Source: Thermoflexus hugenholtzii JAD2 (lineage in GTDB: Bacteria > Pseudomonadota > Gammaproteobacteria > Burkholderiales > Burkholderiaceae). From it: 58,087 nt of DNA. Each line of letters opens with the position of its first letter. Within the stretch, counting starts at the first letter, position 1. Positions 18,192-27,665 of this stretch are shown piece by piece. A model generated the notes under the pieces. That model did not search any database. It had not been told where the DNA came from and worked only from the letters and a program-made list of their open reading frames with translations. Made by a program: the position numbers and the translations under genes. The DNA is taken from NCBI GenBank assembly GCA_943325205.2, contig CALPOM020000004.1, forward strand, positions 1-58,087. Direction: 5' to 3'.

Positions 18192-19187
18192 TTACGGCAG
18201 GCAATATTGTTCAATATAGCTAACGCATTTAGCGGCAGTTTGAGGAATGACTTGAGGTAAGCTTGGATCAACGACAATACGACTTGGCATAGCCCGTAAC
18301 CAAGTCAACTGTCTTTTGCCCAATTGCCTTGTAGCGGCAAGACTTGAACTGACCAAATCGGGGTAGTTTATTTCTTCACGAAGGTATTGCCAGGCTTGGC
18401 GATAACCTACCGCTCGCATAGCTGGTAGATCGGGCGTAATTTGGGGATTTAAAATCAAGCCGGCCACTTCCTCTAAAAAACCAAGCTGCAGCATTTTTAA
18501 AAAACGCTCTGCCATTCGAGTGTGAAGCCATTGACGATCATTTGGCTCCAAAGATATTAAATGATGTTTGATGATGGAGCCATCTCGCGATGGCGCGTAG
18601 GGTGCTTTCGCTATCCAAGACGACATTGGTTCTCCAGAGCCTAGGTAGACTTCAAGAGCCCTAGAAATACGTTGCGTGTCGCCTGGAGGTAATTTTGAGG
18701 CAGTAATTGGATCAATTACTTGTAAGCGATCGTACATGGCTGGCCAACCGATGATCTGAGCTTCTTTGGCGATTTGTAGCCGAATTGCTGGCTGGCTCTG
18801 CGGTAAGTTGGTTAGACCTTGACTCAATGCTCGCCAATACAGCATTGTTCCGCCCACGATAACTGGCACACTTCCTTTAGCGCGAATCTCGGCAGCCCAA
18901 CCCGTTGCATCTTTGGCAAATTGTGCGGCTGAGTAATTTTCCCAAGGATCTCTGATATCAATGCCATGGTGTGGCACTTGCAACTGCTCAGCCATACTTG
19001 GCTTTGCTGTGCCAATATTTAAACCTCTGTAGACTAAAGCTGAATCCATACTAATTAATTCAATCCGGATATTTTTTTGCAGTGCTTGACTAGTCACTTC
19101 CAGAGATAGTTGACTTTTTCCACTGGCAGTTGGCCCAACGATGACCAGTATTTGGTTAAGTGCCGAAGCATTTTCAAATGGAGTCAT
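18192..19187 (-). CDS. miaA: tRNA dimethylallyltransferase
   Basis: MiaA transfers a dimethylallyl group to A37 of tRNAs that read codons starting with U. The 331-residue protein has the P-loop VGPTASGKSQLSLEV (about 18-32) and the SMDSALVYRGLNIGTAKPS block near 46-64, whose aspartate contacts the tRNA. HHGIDIRDPWENYSAAQFA follows near 73-91, then VIVGGTMLYWRAL near 109 and LPAMRAVGYRQAW near 262-274. The start codon shares one base with the mutL stop (TAATG), a strong sign of translational coupling. mutL-miaA is a widely conserved pair, as in E. coli. Confidence 0.98.
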   Translation of the reverse strand: MTPFENASALNQILVIVGPTASGKSQLSLEVTSQALQKNIRIELISMDSALVYRGLNIGTAKPSMAEQLQVPHHGIDIRDPWENYSAAQFAKDATGWAAEIRAKGSVPVIVGGTMLYWRALSQGLTNLPQSQPAIRLQIAKEAQIIGWPAMYDRLQVIDPITASKLPPGDTQRISRALEVYLGSGEPMSSWIAKAPYAPSRDGSIIKHHLISLEPNDRQWLHTRMAERFLKMLQLGFLEEVAGLILNPQITPDLPAMRAVGYRQAWQYLREEINYPDLVSSSLAATRQLGKRQLTWLRAMPSRIVVDPSLPQVIPQTAAKCVSYIEQYCLP

Positions 19188-20995
19188 TAACGACCCCGCA
19201 AAAATAACTTATCCAAGTCTGCTACCGATAATTGAATCCATGTAGGCCTGCCATGATTACATTGGTCGGCTCGATCGGTCTGTTCCATTTGACGCAATAA
19301 GGCATTCATTTCAGGAATCGTTAAAAGTCGATGGGCGCGAACTGCCGCGTGGCACGCTTTTGAAGCCAGCTTTTCATGTTGTGCCGCGTTGATGGTAGCA
19401 CTAGATCCGAGTTGCTCTAAATCGAGGAGTAATTGTCGAATCAATTGAGCTGGATCTGATTTACTCATTAATGCAGGTAATGATCGAATGACTAATTGTT
19501 CAGGCCCAAGCTCAGAGATATCAAAGCCCAGTTGAATGAGGCTAGAATGATATTCATTTAGCGTGCTGATTTCAATTCGACTAGCATTGAGTACTACAGG
19601 AACAAGAAGTTGTTGGGTGACGACGGCGGTATTTAAATCGGATTTATATTTTTCATAGAGAACGCGTTCATGTGCAGCATGCATATCAACAAGTACAATA
19701 CCTCGCTGATTTTGCGCCAAGATATAAATTCCAGCTAACTGCGCAATAGCCTGCCCTAGAGGCTGGTCGTTTTCTTGAGGCATCTCTGAATAACTACTTT
19801 GGACAGGGTTTAGAGTGGTGTTCGGTGTGCTAAAAAGTTGCTGCATCGAGTCTTTGACTGAGCCACTCATCGGCAGCGGTAATCGTTGATTCTGTGAATA
19901 AAACGGTGCGTGGCTCTGGGATTGAGGCGCGATTAATTTTTCTAATTGCTTAAATTGGGTAGTTGGGGGCACCAAGTTTTCTAATGTGGGTAAGCTCGCC
20001 TCTCCCTGGCCAGCCCCATGCGCTAAGCGGTCTTGAATGGTGTGGAAGACAAATTGGTGGACTGCCCTACTATCCCGAAAACGAACTTCAATTTTAGCGG
20101 GATGCACATTCACATCAACCAACTCAGGATTAATAGTTAAGCACAGTAGGAGAATGGGTTGTCGATCGCCATGCAGCACATCTTGATAGGCGCTACGGAT
20201 GGCGTGATTAATTAGCTTATCTTTGACGAATCGTTGGTTGATAAAAATATATTGCTGATCAGCCCTTGCCCGGCTAGCTGTTGGTGCGCCAATAAACCCA
20301 GTCAGTTGAATTAACGCATTACCACTTTGTACGGCAAGTTTTGCTGCTTCAAATTCAGGTCCGAGAATATCAGTTGCGCGGCGATTTAAATCAGCAGCTA
20401 TCCACCGGTGAAGGGCTTTACCGTTATGCCAAATTGCAAAACTAGTTTGAGGATTTGCCAGGGCCACCCGTTTAATCGCTTCGATACAGTGGCCCAGTTC
20501 GGTGGCGTGCGACTTGAGAAATTTTCGTCTAGCTGGAGTATTAAAAAAAAGATCGGCCACATCCACTCGGGAGCCAATATCTCCAGCCGCCGGCTGAACC
20601 TTTTGATGAGCACTATCAATTTCCCAAGCGTGTTCATCATGGAGCGTACGGGAGGTAAAAATTGTTCTTGAAACAGATGCAATAGAGGCGAGGGCCTCTC
20701 CTCTAAAGCCCATCGTTCGGACGGACTCCAGATCTTCTAGAGATCTAATTTTGCTCGTAGCATGTCTTGTTAAAGCTAAGCTGAGTTCGGCTGCGGGTAT
20801 CCCGACGCCATCATCACTAACCACAATACGCGAAGTGCCACCATCTTCAAGGCGAATCTCAATCTGAGAGGCATTGGCATCGACAGCATTTTCTAACAAC
20901 TCTTTGACAACTGCTGATGGTCGTTCAATCACCTCCCCAGCTGCAATTTGACTAATTAACTGATTCGGTAGTTCTAGAATAGGTTGACGTGACAT
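19187..20995 (-). CDS. mutL: DNA mismatch repair protein MutL
   Basis: MutL couples mismatch recognition by MutS to strand incision. The 602-residue protein opens with the GHKL ATPase motifs IAAGEVIERPSAVVKELLEN (about 17-36), DDGVGIP and GFRGEAL. A proline- and glutamine-rich linker (about 330-410) precedes the C-terminal dimerisation domain. That domain holds DMHAAHERVLYE near 436-447, fitting the DQHA(X)2E(X)4E metal motif of nicking MutL proteins, and CNHGRPTW near the end. This suggests an intrinsic endonuclease, as in species without MutH. It overlaps miaA by one base and is the first gene of the pair. Confidence 0.98.
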   Translation of the reverse strand: MSRQPILELPNQLISQIAAGEVIERPSAVVKELLENAVDANASQIEIRLEDGGTSRIVVSDDGVGIPAAELSLALTRHATSKIRSLEDLESVRTMGFRGEALASIASVSRTIFTSRTLHDEHAWEIDSAHQKVQPAAGDIGSRVDVADLFFNTPARRKFLKSHATELGHCIEAIKRVALANPQTSFAIWHNGKALHRWIAADLNRRATDILGPEFEAAKLAVQSGNALIQLTGFIGAPTASRARADQQYIFINQRFVKDKLINHAIRSAYQDVLHGDRQPILLLCLTINPELVDVNVHPAKIEVRFRDSRAVHQFVFHTIQDRLAHGAGQGEASLPTLENLVPPTTQFKQLEKLIAPQSQSHAPFYSQNQRLPLPMSGSVKDSMQQLFSTPNTTLNPVQSSYSEMPQENDQPLGQAIAQLAGIYILAQNQRGIVLVDMHAAHERVLYEKYKSDLNTAVVTQQLLVPVVLNASRIEISTLNEYHSSLIQLGFDISELGPEQLVIRSLPALMSKSDPAQLIRQLLLDLEQLGSSATINAAQHEKLASKACHAAVRAHRLLTIPEMNALLRQMEQTDRADQCNHGRPTWIQLSVADLDKLFLRGR

Positions 20996-21043
20996 AAAGC
21001 TATTTTCTCATGAAGGCTTCAGTTTTCATTTGAAACTGGTAAT

Positions 21044-21700
21044 ATGCTTACCGTGGAACAATTAATTATATTCTTGCAGTTTTTAATGCACATTGGCGAT
21101 CACCTTGGTGAATATGGCGCTTGGTCATATGGAATTTTAAGCGCTATTATTTTTGCTGAAACAGGTCTCGTCGTATTTCCATTCTTGCCAGGGGATACCC
21201 TACTATTCACAGCTGGGGCGTTTTGCGCCACCGGTCAGCTTAATTTATTTTTGTTGAATTTTTTAATCATCACTGCCGCTATACTCGGTAATACAGTGAA
21301 TTATTGGATTGGGAAGTATTTAGTTGCGCGTATGGAGATAAGCTCGATTACTTGGATTGATCAGGGCGCTTTAAAAAAAACCCACATTTTTTTTGAAAAA
21401 CATGGCGGTAAGACCATTATATTAGCGCGCTTTGTGCCGATTGTAAGGACTTTCGCACCCTTTGTTGCAGGGATTTCGGGGATGAATTTCTCAAAATTTC
21501 AGCTATATAATATTGTTGGGGCGGTATTTTGGAGTGGCTCTTTAACTGTCGCGGGTTATTTTTTTGGAAACCTTCCTGTGATTAAGGACAACCTAAATAC
21601 GATCGTATTAATTGGAGTTGGTGCGGCTGTGATTCCAGTTCTTTTGACGGCCTTTGTGCGACTCGTCCAGTTGATCATTTCGAAAAAAAAGTCTAATTAA
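21044..21700 (+). CDS. DedA family membrane protein
   Basis: This is a 218-residue inner-membrane protein of the DedA/SNARE-associated family. DedA proteins help recycle undecaprenyl phosphate or phospholipid and maintain membrane potential; the exact substrate of this member is unknown. Hydrophobic segments lie near 25-45, 55-90, 140-175 and 185-210. The conserved amphipathic region contains ETGLVVFPFLPGDTLLF (about 41-57) and the motif KHGGKTIILARFVPIVRTFAPFV-type sequence near 122-145, with the essential arginines. It stands alone, divergent from mutL over a 48-base gap that should contain both promoters. The next gene is convergent. Confidence 0.93.
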   Translation: MLTVEQLIIFLQFLMHIGDHLGEYGAWSYGILSAIIFAETGLVVFPFLPGDTLLFTAGAFCATGQLNLFLLNFLIITAAILGNTVNYWIGKYLVARMEISSITWIDQGALKKTHIFFEKHGGKTIILARFVPIVRTFAPFVAGISGMNFSKFQLYNIVGAVFWSGSLTVAGYFFGNLPVIKDNLNTIVLIGVGAAVIPVLLTAFVRLVQLIISKKKSN

Positions 21701-21828
21701 TAAGAAGTTTCCAGATAACTCACCTCACGAAATGGGACTGAGCGAAATAGCCCAATTAATTAGCTCGGATAGATTGTATTTACTGAGGGGGTATTTTAGT
21801 ACTTGGAACGATTGCGGTACTTTGGCCG

Positions 21829-22671
21829 CTAATGGGGCTTCAACGTTCTTTCAAGATCCTGGAGATGTTCTCTAATTTCATCGGCATCCTCTGCGAGTGG
21901 CATATGGCTCAAGTAAGTTGCCATGTCCTCGATGGCGGGGCGAGTGTAGTCTAACTGTGCAAAGGCTAGACCGCGGTCACGAATTTCTTCTATTTCGCTA
22001 GGCAGTAAAATAACGAGTCTTTCCTGAATACCTAGAAGTCGCTCCCACCTATCTTGATGGCTATAGACAGCTTTCAAATTCCTCAATAAGCGCGACAAGA
22101 TTTCTCGCGCCCCGGAGCTTTTTAAGAACACACTTAAGGGGAGAGCCATTTCTCCACGGTAACCTTGGGCGTCTAGGTATGGATCTAGCATTGCTTGTAA
22201 TTCGGTTTTTGATAGGGAGGCGCCAGTTGTAGGGTCCAGCACAACCTCCCCTTGGGGCAATGAAACTCGAACTAAGAAGTGGTTCGGAAAAGAGATTCCT
22301 CGAATATTCAAACCAATTTGCCCTCCCATTTCAAGCATAATTAAAGACAGGGATATGGGAATTCCACGACGAGTTTGCAGCACGCTATGCAGATAAGAGT
22401 TCTCTGGGTCATAGTAATCATTGGTATTGAGTTCAAAATGCAACTCTGAAAAGAAATAGTGTTTGAGATGCTGCAATTTTTGTAAATCTGTCGTCTCAGG
22501 GGTAAATCGAGCGTTGAGTTTTTTTACCAGTGCGTCGATATGATCTAAAACAGCTTGAACATCTAGATCGGGATAGGCATGTTGAGCAACCGCAATTGCA
22601 GCCTCAGTAAGGGGTAAATTTTGATCCTCAGCAACCAAAGAGGCAAAGTAATCAAGATGTTTAGTAGGCAT
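21829..22671 (-). CDS. SirB1 family transglutaminase-like protein
   Basis: This 280-residue cytoplasmic protein belongs to the SirB1 (YchA) family, with a transglutaminase-like fold followed by a tetratricopeptide-like helical region. The core has YFFSELHFELN near 72, DPENSYLHSVLQTRRGIPIS near 88-107 and GISFPNHFLVRV near 126-137. The cysteine usual in true transglutaminases is not evident, in keeping with a non-catalytic or divergent role. Helical repeats fill about 200-275. The biochemical role is not established. It follows murJ by 5 bases, so the two are probably co-transcribed. Recognition is good at family level only. Confidence 0.88.
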   Translation of the reverse strand: MPTKHLDYFASLVAEDQNLPLTEAAIAVAQHAYPDLDVQAVLDHIDALVKKLNARFTPETTDLQKLQHLKHYFFSELHFELNTNDYYDPENSYLHSVLQTRRGIPISLSLIMLEMGGQIGLNIRGISFPNHFLVRVSLPQGEVVLDPTTGASLSKTELQAMLDPYLDAQGYRGEMALPLSVFLKSSGAREILSRLLRNLKAVYSHQDRWERLLGIQERLVILLPSEIEEIRDRGLAFAQLDYTRPAIEDMATYLSHMPLAEDADEIREHLQDLERTLKPH

Positions 22672-22676
22672 ATAAA

Positions 22677-24236
22677 TTAACTCGCGTGTCTTAAAAATTC
22701 TTTAAAACGAATTCCACAAATCCAAAGGGTCATAAAGTAACCTAGCATTGCCAATGCCCCCCAAGCAAGCATCAGAAATATTCGACGCATTGGATTAGCG
22801 CTCATAGCAATCCAATCATGATAGTTTGCCCCAAAACCTAAAATGACTCCAAAAATCACTAGCCCCACGCTGAGTTGCGCAAAAAACTTCCACCAGGCTT
22901 GCTTTCCAAAGGACACTCCTCCGCGTCGTGCAAGCCCAACCCATAGCAAGGCCGCATTCAGGCAAGCTCCGACTCCAATGGAAAGGGCTAAGCCGGCATG
23001 CGCAAATAGAGGAACAAAAATCAAGTTTAGGAGTTGCGTACAGATGAGAACAATTAAGGCTATTTTGACAGGTGTTTTGATATTTTGGCGTGAATAAAAC
23101 CCAGGAGCAAGGATTTTAACTAAAATTAAACCAATCAAACCGACCCCATAGGCTTGCAATGCGAGTCGGGTCATTTCGACATCATGGGATGTGAACTTGC
23201 CGTAGTGGTACAAAGCTGCTGCGAGAGGCTCACCGAAGATAAAAAGGGCCAGGGCAGCGGGGGTGGCTAGGAGAAAAGTTAAGCGAATCCCCCAAGTAAT
23301 CAATTGACTAGCTAACTCCGTATGCCCTTGCGCATTTGCCTTACTCAAGCTTGGAAGTAGAACGGTGCCGACTGCAACACCAAGTAACGCGGTTGGAAAT
23401 TCCATTAAGCGATCAGCATAAGATAGCCAAGAAACGCTACCCGCAATCATATGAGAGGCAATATTGGTATTAATTAGTAGGGAGATTTGCGCGACTGAAA
23501 CGGCAAAAATAGCGGGCCCCATCAACTTGAGCACTCTTTTAGCATCTGGGTCGCTAGCCGCTTGGCGAAGGCGTTGATACCCCAGTCCAATACGCGGCAG
23601 CATCCCTATTTTTAAAAGAACTGGCACCTGGAGTATGAGTTGGCAGAGTCCACCCACGAGAACCCCGATTGCTAGAGCGTAGATAGGGGTATTTAATTGT
23701 GGCGCAAGAAATAATGCTGCAAGGATAATACCAACATTTAATAGGGTGGGAGTCAGGGCCGGAATTACAAACCGTTGATGCGTATTGAGAATACCAGCGG
23801 CTAAAGAGACTAGTGAAATGAGCCCAATGTAAGGAAACATGAGTTGCGTGAGCACTACCGTAATTTCGAAGGTTTGTTTATCCTGGAAGCCAGTGGCGAT
23901 TGCTAAAATAAGAAGTGGTGCAAAAACAACGCCAAAGATAACAGTAACTAAGAGACTCCAAAATAACAGGGTTGAAACTACATTAATTAACTTTTTAGCT
24001 TGATCTGGACCTTGGGTACTGTTCATCTCAGATAAGATTGGAACAAATGCTTGCGAAAAGGCACCTTCGGCAAATAACCGGCGCAGTAAGTTCGGTATTC
24101 GAAATGCGACATTAAATGCATCGGTCATTTCGGATGCGCCAAAAGCACGAGCGATTAGAGTTTCCCGAATGAGACCAGTTACTCTGGAGAGCATCGTAAT
24201 ACTACTAACCTTGGCTGCTGCAGAGAGAAGATTCAC
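22677..24236 (-). CDS. murJ: Lipid II flippase MurJ
   Basis: MurJ flips the peptidoglycan precursor lipid II across the inner membrane. The 519-residue protein has the 14 expected hydrophobic segments of the MOP/MVF superfamily. The N-terminus carries the family signature TMLSRVTGLIRETLIARAFG (about 14-33), then DAFNVAFRIPNLLRRLFAEG near 38-57, with the arginines that line the lipid II cavity. AFSQAFVPIL follows. Length is standard. It is divergent from rpsT across a 264-base gap and is followed by the SirB1-like gene. murJ next to rpsT is a conserved pairing in many proteobacteria. Confidence 0.97.
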   Translation of the reverse strand: MNLLSAAAKVSSITMLSRVTGLIRETLIARAFGASEMTDAFNVAFRIPNLLRRLFAEGAFSQAFVPILSEMNSTQGPDQAKKLINVVSTLLFWSLLVTVIFGVVFAPLLILAIATGFQDKQTFEITVVLTQLMFPYIGLISLVSLAAGILNTHQRFVIPALTPTLLNVGIILAALFLAPQLNTPIYALAIGVLVGGLCQLILQVPVLLKIGMLPRIGLGYQRLRQAASDPDAKRVLKLMGPAIFAVSVAQISLLINTNIASHMIAGSVSWLSYADRLMEFPTALLGVAVGTVLLPSLSKANAQGHTELASQLITWGIRLTFLLATPAALALFIFGEPLAAALYHYGKFTSHDVEMTRLALQAYGVGLIGLILVKILAPGFYSRQNIKTPVKIALIVLICTQLLNLIFVPLFAHAGLALSIGVGACLNAALLWVGLARRGGVSFGKQAWWKFFAQLSVGLVIFGVILGFGANYHDWIAMSANPMRRIFLMLAWGALAMLGYFMTLWICGIRFKEFLRHAS

Positions 24237-24285
24237 GAACTATGTCACTTATTGTAGAGGGGTAGTAAAAAGTATCTGGCTAGGT

Positions 24286-24291
24286 TATAAT
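24286..24291 (+). promoter_or_regulatory. Possible -10 element of the rpsT promoter
   Basis: A perfect TATAAT at 24286-24291 sits in the 264-base gap between divergent murJ and rpsT, about 210 bases before rpsT. No convincing -35 lies 16-18 bases upstream. If used, it would give rpsT a long leader, as ribosomal protein S20 mRNAs often have. Apart from this and the short repeat GAAACTGA near 24478-24492, nothing else is evident in the gap. Confidence 0.35.
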
Positions 24292-24500
24292 AGAGGATTA
24301 ATAGCTTTGCGATAGAAAATCTTATTTTAATGATAGTACCTTGTGCGTATGTCCATCGCTTAGAAGTTTAGAAGCATTTAACAGGTATTTTATCAATTAG
24401 AGTGGGTATTTATGGGCAATAGATAACCACCAATCGAATATGTAACAAAATGAGTAGTTCAAACAAATTAATAGAAACTGAAAGAAACTGAGTAAAACAT

Positions 24501-24767
24501 ATGGCAAATACAGCACAAGCTCGCAAACGCGCCCGTCAAGCAGTCAAGTTAAACGCGCACAATTCTAGTTTAAGATCCCGTTTGAGAACGGCAATTAAAT
24601 CTGTTCGCAAGGCAGTTGACACGGGTGATAAAGCAGCTGCAGCAAAAGTTTTTTTAGCAGCGCAATCCACGATTGATCAGATTGCTGACAAGAAAATTAT
24701 TCATAAAAACACTGCTTCACGTCAAAAATCCAGGCTATCTGCAGCGATCAAAGCGATGGCTGCTTGA
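24501..24767 (+). CDS. rpsT: 30S ribosomal protein bS20
   Basis: bS20 is a primary binder of 16S rRNA in 30S assembly. The 88-residue, lysine- and arginine-rich protein matches the family throughout: [20 protein letters not shown] at the start, [17 protein letters not shown] in the middle, and [20 protein letters not shown] at the C-terminus. No strong Shine-Dalgarno precedes the ATG, which is often seen for S20, whose translation is autoregulated. It is monocistronic: divergent from murJ and followed by a terminator hairpin at 24853. Confidence 0.98.
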   Translation: MANTAQARKRARQAVKLNAHNSSLRSRLRTAIKSVRKAVDTGDKAAAAKVFLAAQSTIDQIADKKIIHKNTASRQKSRLSAAIKAMAA

Positions 24768-24852
24768 TCGGATTTTTCTGACTTTATTTTGCCATTGAAT
24801 TTGGAAATAACCCCTTTAAAGATAGCTTAGTTTGCAGCAGTAAATCTCTGAC

Positions 24853-24876
24853 AAGTCCGCAATTGCGGACTTTATG
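24853..24876 (+). terminator. Hairpin terminator after rpsT
   Basis: AAGTCCGC (24853-24860), loop AATT, GCGGACTT (24865-24872), then TTTATGGTTTT. The 8-bp GC-rich stem is convincing though the T-run is interrupted. It lies between rpsT and the convergent DUF3579 gene and could act in both directions. Confidence 0.7.
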
Positions 24877-24902
24877 GTTTTAAGTTGTTTGAACAGGAAA
24901 TT

Positions 24903-25196
24903 TTAGGAAGACGTCTCATTGAGCTCGATTAAGACAAGGTGATTGTCTTTCGCAAAATTGAGTACAAAATCGAGCGCTCGAACGTCAATATCTGCTAATT
25001 GTGTATCAACGATTACGCATTTAACATCCTCAATTGTTTCAGGCGTAACATAGGGTGAAAACGTAAATCTTGGATCCCCATCATCATCTGGGGGTCTAAA
25101 TGAAGACATGACCCCACACAAACGGTCGGCCCAATCACTAGGCCTGAATACTTTACCGTTTGGGGTGATGCCTTTGATGCAGTATTGTTTGGACAT
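24903..25196 (-). CDS. DUF3579 family protein
   Basis: This is a small cytoplasmic protein of 97 residues from the start at 25196 (MSKQYCIKGITPNG). An upstream ATG at 25238 adds 14 residues that do not look conserved. The body matches the DUF3579 pattern known from betaproteobacteria: GKVFRPSDWADRLCGVMSSF near 14-33, FSPYVTPETIEDVKCVIVD near 45-63, and a helical ALDFVLNFAKDNHLVLIEL. No catalytic motif or cofactor site is apparent and the function is unknown. It is divergent from argF, an arrangement I recall as usual in Burkholderiales. It converges on rpsT. Confidence 0.85.
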   Translation of the reverse strand: MSKQYCIKGITPNGKVFRPSDWADRLCGVMSSFRPPDDDGDPRFTFSPYVTPETIEDVKCVIVDTQLADIDVRALDFVLNFAKDNHLVLIELNETSS

Positions 25197-25470
25197 GAAG
25201 GACGAATGAATTGATTGGTGTAAGGTAAGCGCAGTCAAACGTTAGTAATGAATCATATAGACTTGGATGACTATAGCGCATTTGCGTGGCAATCTTAAAA
25301 AACCGTCATAACAAATTGATCTGATTTAATGCAATATTCATCAGTGTACAGAAAACCAGGAAGGATCGTTGAAGCATTATAAGAGCGTAATTTAGGAATG
25401 TTGATCGGCAAACAATAACCCTTGTAAGAAGTGGGTTGCATACAATAACTTTTTAGCTTAAAAAATACAT

Positions 25471-26412
25471 ATGGAAAATAAAAACCACCCATTGAGGCAT
25501 TACCTGCAGTTTTCTGACTTTAACGAAAGCGAATACGATTACATTTTGGAGCGAGCCAAGATCTTAAAACGCAAATTTAAAGCGTATGAGACCTGGCACC
25601 CATTACACGATCGAACATTAGCGATGATTTTTGAGAAGCACTCCACTAGAACGCGTTTATCTTTTGAAGCTGGCATGCACCAATTAGGTGGTCACGCCGT
25701 GTATTTAAACACACAGGACACTCAACTAGGCCGTGGCGAACCCGTTGAGGACGCTGCACAAGTGATTTCTAGGATGACGGACATCATTATGATCCGAACT
25801 TATGGCCAAGATATTCTAGAGCGATTTGCGGCTAATTCGAGGGTGCCTGTGGTGAACGGCTTAACGAATGAATATCATCCGTGTCAAGTATTGGCAGATA
25901 TCTTTACTTATCACGAAGAGCGTGGCTCGATTCGTGGCAAAAAAGTTGCTTGGATTGGCGATGCCAATAATATGGCCTATACTTGGCTTCAAGCGGCCCC
26001 AATTTTAGGCTTTGAGTTACATTTTTCAGGCCCCGTCGGTTATACCCTAGATAATCATAGAATTACTGAGGCTGAACAAGCCTGCTTAAGGAATTTTTCT
26101 GATCCCAAACAAGCCTGTATTGGCGTTGATTTAGTAACAACTGACGTCTGGACGAGCATGGGTTATGAAAAGGAAAATACCGATCGCCTAGTGGCTTTTA
26201 GAAATTGGATTGTCGATAGTGACAAAATGGCGATGGCTAAATCAGACGCCTTGTTTATGCACTGTTTACCAGCGCATCGCGGAGAAGAAGTAGCTTCGGA
26301 AGTGATTGATGGACCACAAAGCATTGTTTGGCAGGAAGCCGAAAATCGTTTACATGTCCAAAAAGCTTTAATGGAGTTTTTATTGTGTGGCAAATTGAAT
26401 GAATTGGTTTGA
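25471..26412 (+). CDS. argF: Ornithine carbamoyltransferase
   Basis: ArgF makes citrulline from ornithine and carbamoyl phosphate in arginine synthesis. The 313-residue protein has the carbamoyl-phosphate loop FEKHSTRTRLSFE (about 54-66) and LGRGEPVEDAAQV near 88-100. NEYHPCQVLADIFT follows near 129, then WIGDANNMAYTWL near 154-166. MHCLPAHRGEEVASEV lies near 265-280 and includes the ornithine-binding HCLP. Length is normal. argG follows after 3 bases, so argF-argG are one operon. No recognisable ArgR operator pair was seen upstream, only a weak ATTCA half-site near 25336. Confidence 0.98.
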   Translation: MENKNHPLRHYLQFSDFNESEYDYILERAKILKRKFKAYETWHPLHDRTLAMIFEKHSTRTRLSFEAGMHQLGGHAVYLNTQDTQLGRGEPVEDAAQVISRMTDIIMIRTYGQDILERFAANSRVPVVNGLTNEYHPCQVLADIFTYHEERGSIRGKKVAWIGDANNMAYTWLQAAPILGFELHFSGPVGYTLDNHRITEAEQACLRNFSDPKQACIGVDLVTTDVWTSMGYEKENTDRLVAFRNWIVDSDKMAMAKSDALFMHCLPAHRGEEVASEVIDGPQSIVWQEAENRLHVQKALMEFLLCGKLNELV

Positions 26413-26415
26413 AAT

Positions 26416-27642
26416 ATGACAGATATCAAAAAAGTTGTTTTAGCGTATTCGGGTGGTCTTGATACAAGCGTTATTTTAAAGTGGCTCCAGGATACTTATC
26501 ATTGTGAAATTGTGACATTTACTGCTGATTTGGGTCAGGGTGAGGAGCTTGAGCCAGCGAGAGCGAAGGCGATTCAGTTCGGTATTAAGCCAGAGAATAT
26601 TTTTATTGATGACTTGCGTGAGGAATTTGTCCGAGACTTTGTCTTCCCGATGTTTCGTTGTAATACAGTCTATGAGGGCGAATACTTACTAGGGACTTCA
26701 ATTGCTCGACCATTAATTGCTAAGCGCCAGATTGAGATTGCGCGCCTGACACAAGCTGACTCGGTATCGCATGGTGCAACTGGGAAAGGCAATGATCAAG
26801 TCCGGTTTGAGTTAGGTTACTACGCTCTAGAGCCCGGTATCAAAGTAATTGCGCCTTGGCGAGAGTGGGATTTATTGTCACGTGAAAAATTACTCGCTTA
26901 TGCCGAAAAACATGGTATCCCGGTAGATATGAAGCATAAGCAAGGGGGCGCACCCTATTCGATGGATGCCAATTTATTACATATTAGTTTTGAGGGGCGT
27001 CATCTAGAAAATCCGAATGCGCAGGCTGAGGAAGCGATGTGGCGCTGGACGGTATCACCTGAGCAAGCGCCGAATGAGGCGCAGTATATTGATATCGAAT
27101 TTCAGGGGGGAGATGCTATTGCTATTGATGGGCAGAGTATGAGACCCCACGAGTTATTGGCTAAGTTAAACGAACTTGGCGGCAAGCACGGCATTGGCCG
27201 CTTAGATTTAGTAGAAAACCGCTTTGTTGGCATGAAAAGTCGAGGCTGTTATGAAACGCCCGGCGGGAGTATTTTATTAAAGGCCCATCGCGGCATTGAG
27301 AGTATTACTTTAGACCGGGAAGTGGCACATTTAAAAGACGATTTGATGCCGCGATACGCGGCGCTCATTTATAACGGTTTTTGGTGGTCTCCAGAGCGTA
27401 AAGCGCTACAGATATTGATTGATCATACGCAATTACGAGTTAATGGTGTAGTGAAATTAAAGCTCTATAAAGGCTCTGTGACGGTTGTTTCACGAGACTC
27501 AAAGGACACCCTATTTGATCAAAACATTGCCACCTTTGATGATGATGGGGGAGCTTATAACCAGGCAGATGCTGGAGGCTTCATTAAATTAAATGCGCTG
27601 CGATTAAGGATTGCCGAAATTGCTAAGCGTCATCGACAATAA
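26416..27642 (+). CDS. argG: Argininosuccinate synthase
   Basis: ArgG condenses citrulline and aspartate with ATP hydrolysis to AMP and pyrophosphate. The 408-residue protein is of the short ArgG type. The N-terminal PP-loop is [15 protein letters not shown] (about 10-24). [16 protein letters not shown] lies near 118-133, with the conserved citrulline/aspartate contacts, and [17 protein letters not shown] near 178-194. It starts 3 bases after the argF stop and is followed 23 bases later by ppnP. Together with argF it completes two consecutive arginine steps. Identification is secure. Confidence 0.98.
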   Translation: MTDIKKVVLAYSGGLDTSVILKWLQDTYHCEIVTFTADLGQGEELEPARAKAIQFGIKPENIFIDDLREEFVRDFVFPMFRCNTVYEGEYLLGTSIARPLIAKRQIEIARLTQADSVSHGATGKGNDQVRFELGYYALEPGIKVIAPWREWDLLSREKLLAYAEKHGIPVDMKHKQGGAPYSMDANLLHISFEGRHLENPNAQAEEAMWRWTVSPEQAPNEAQYIDIEFQGGDAIAIDGQSMRPHELLAKLNELGGKHGIGRLDLVENRFVGMKSRGCYETPGGSILLKAHRGIESITLDREVAHLKDDLMPRYAALIYNGFWWSPERKALQILIDHTQLRVNGVVKLKLYKGSVTVVSRDSKDTLFDQNIATFDDDGGAYNQADAGGFIKLNALRLRIAEIAKRHRQ

Positions 27643-27665
27643 CTGAAAGATCATCGGAGAATTTC

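Noticed and set aside
25326-25343. Possible ArgR box (ATTTAATGCAATATTCAT)
   Set aside because: Only one half-site (ATTCA) fits the consensus and no second box is nearby.
25295-25492. A 65-codon minus-strand frame upstream of argF
   Set aside because: It overlaps the argF start and its own upstream region, with no homology or ribosome binding site; more likely leader DNA.
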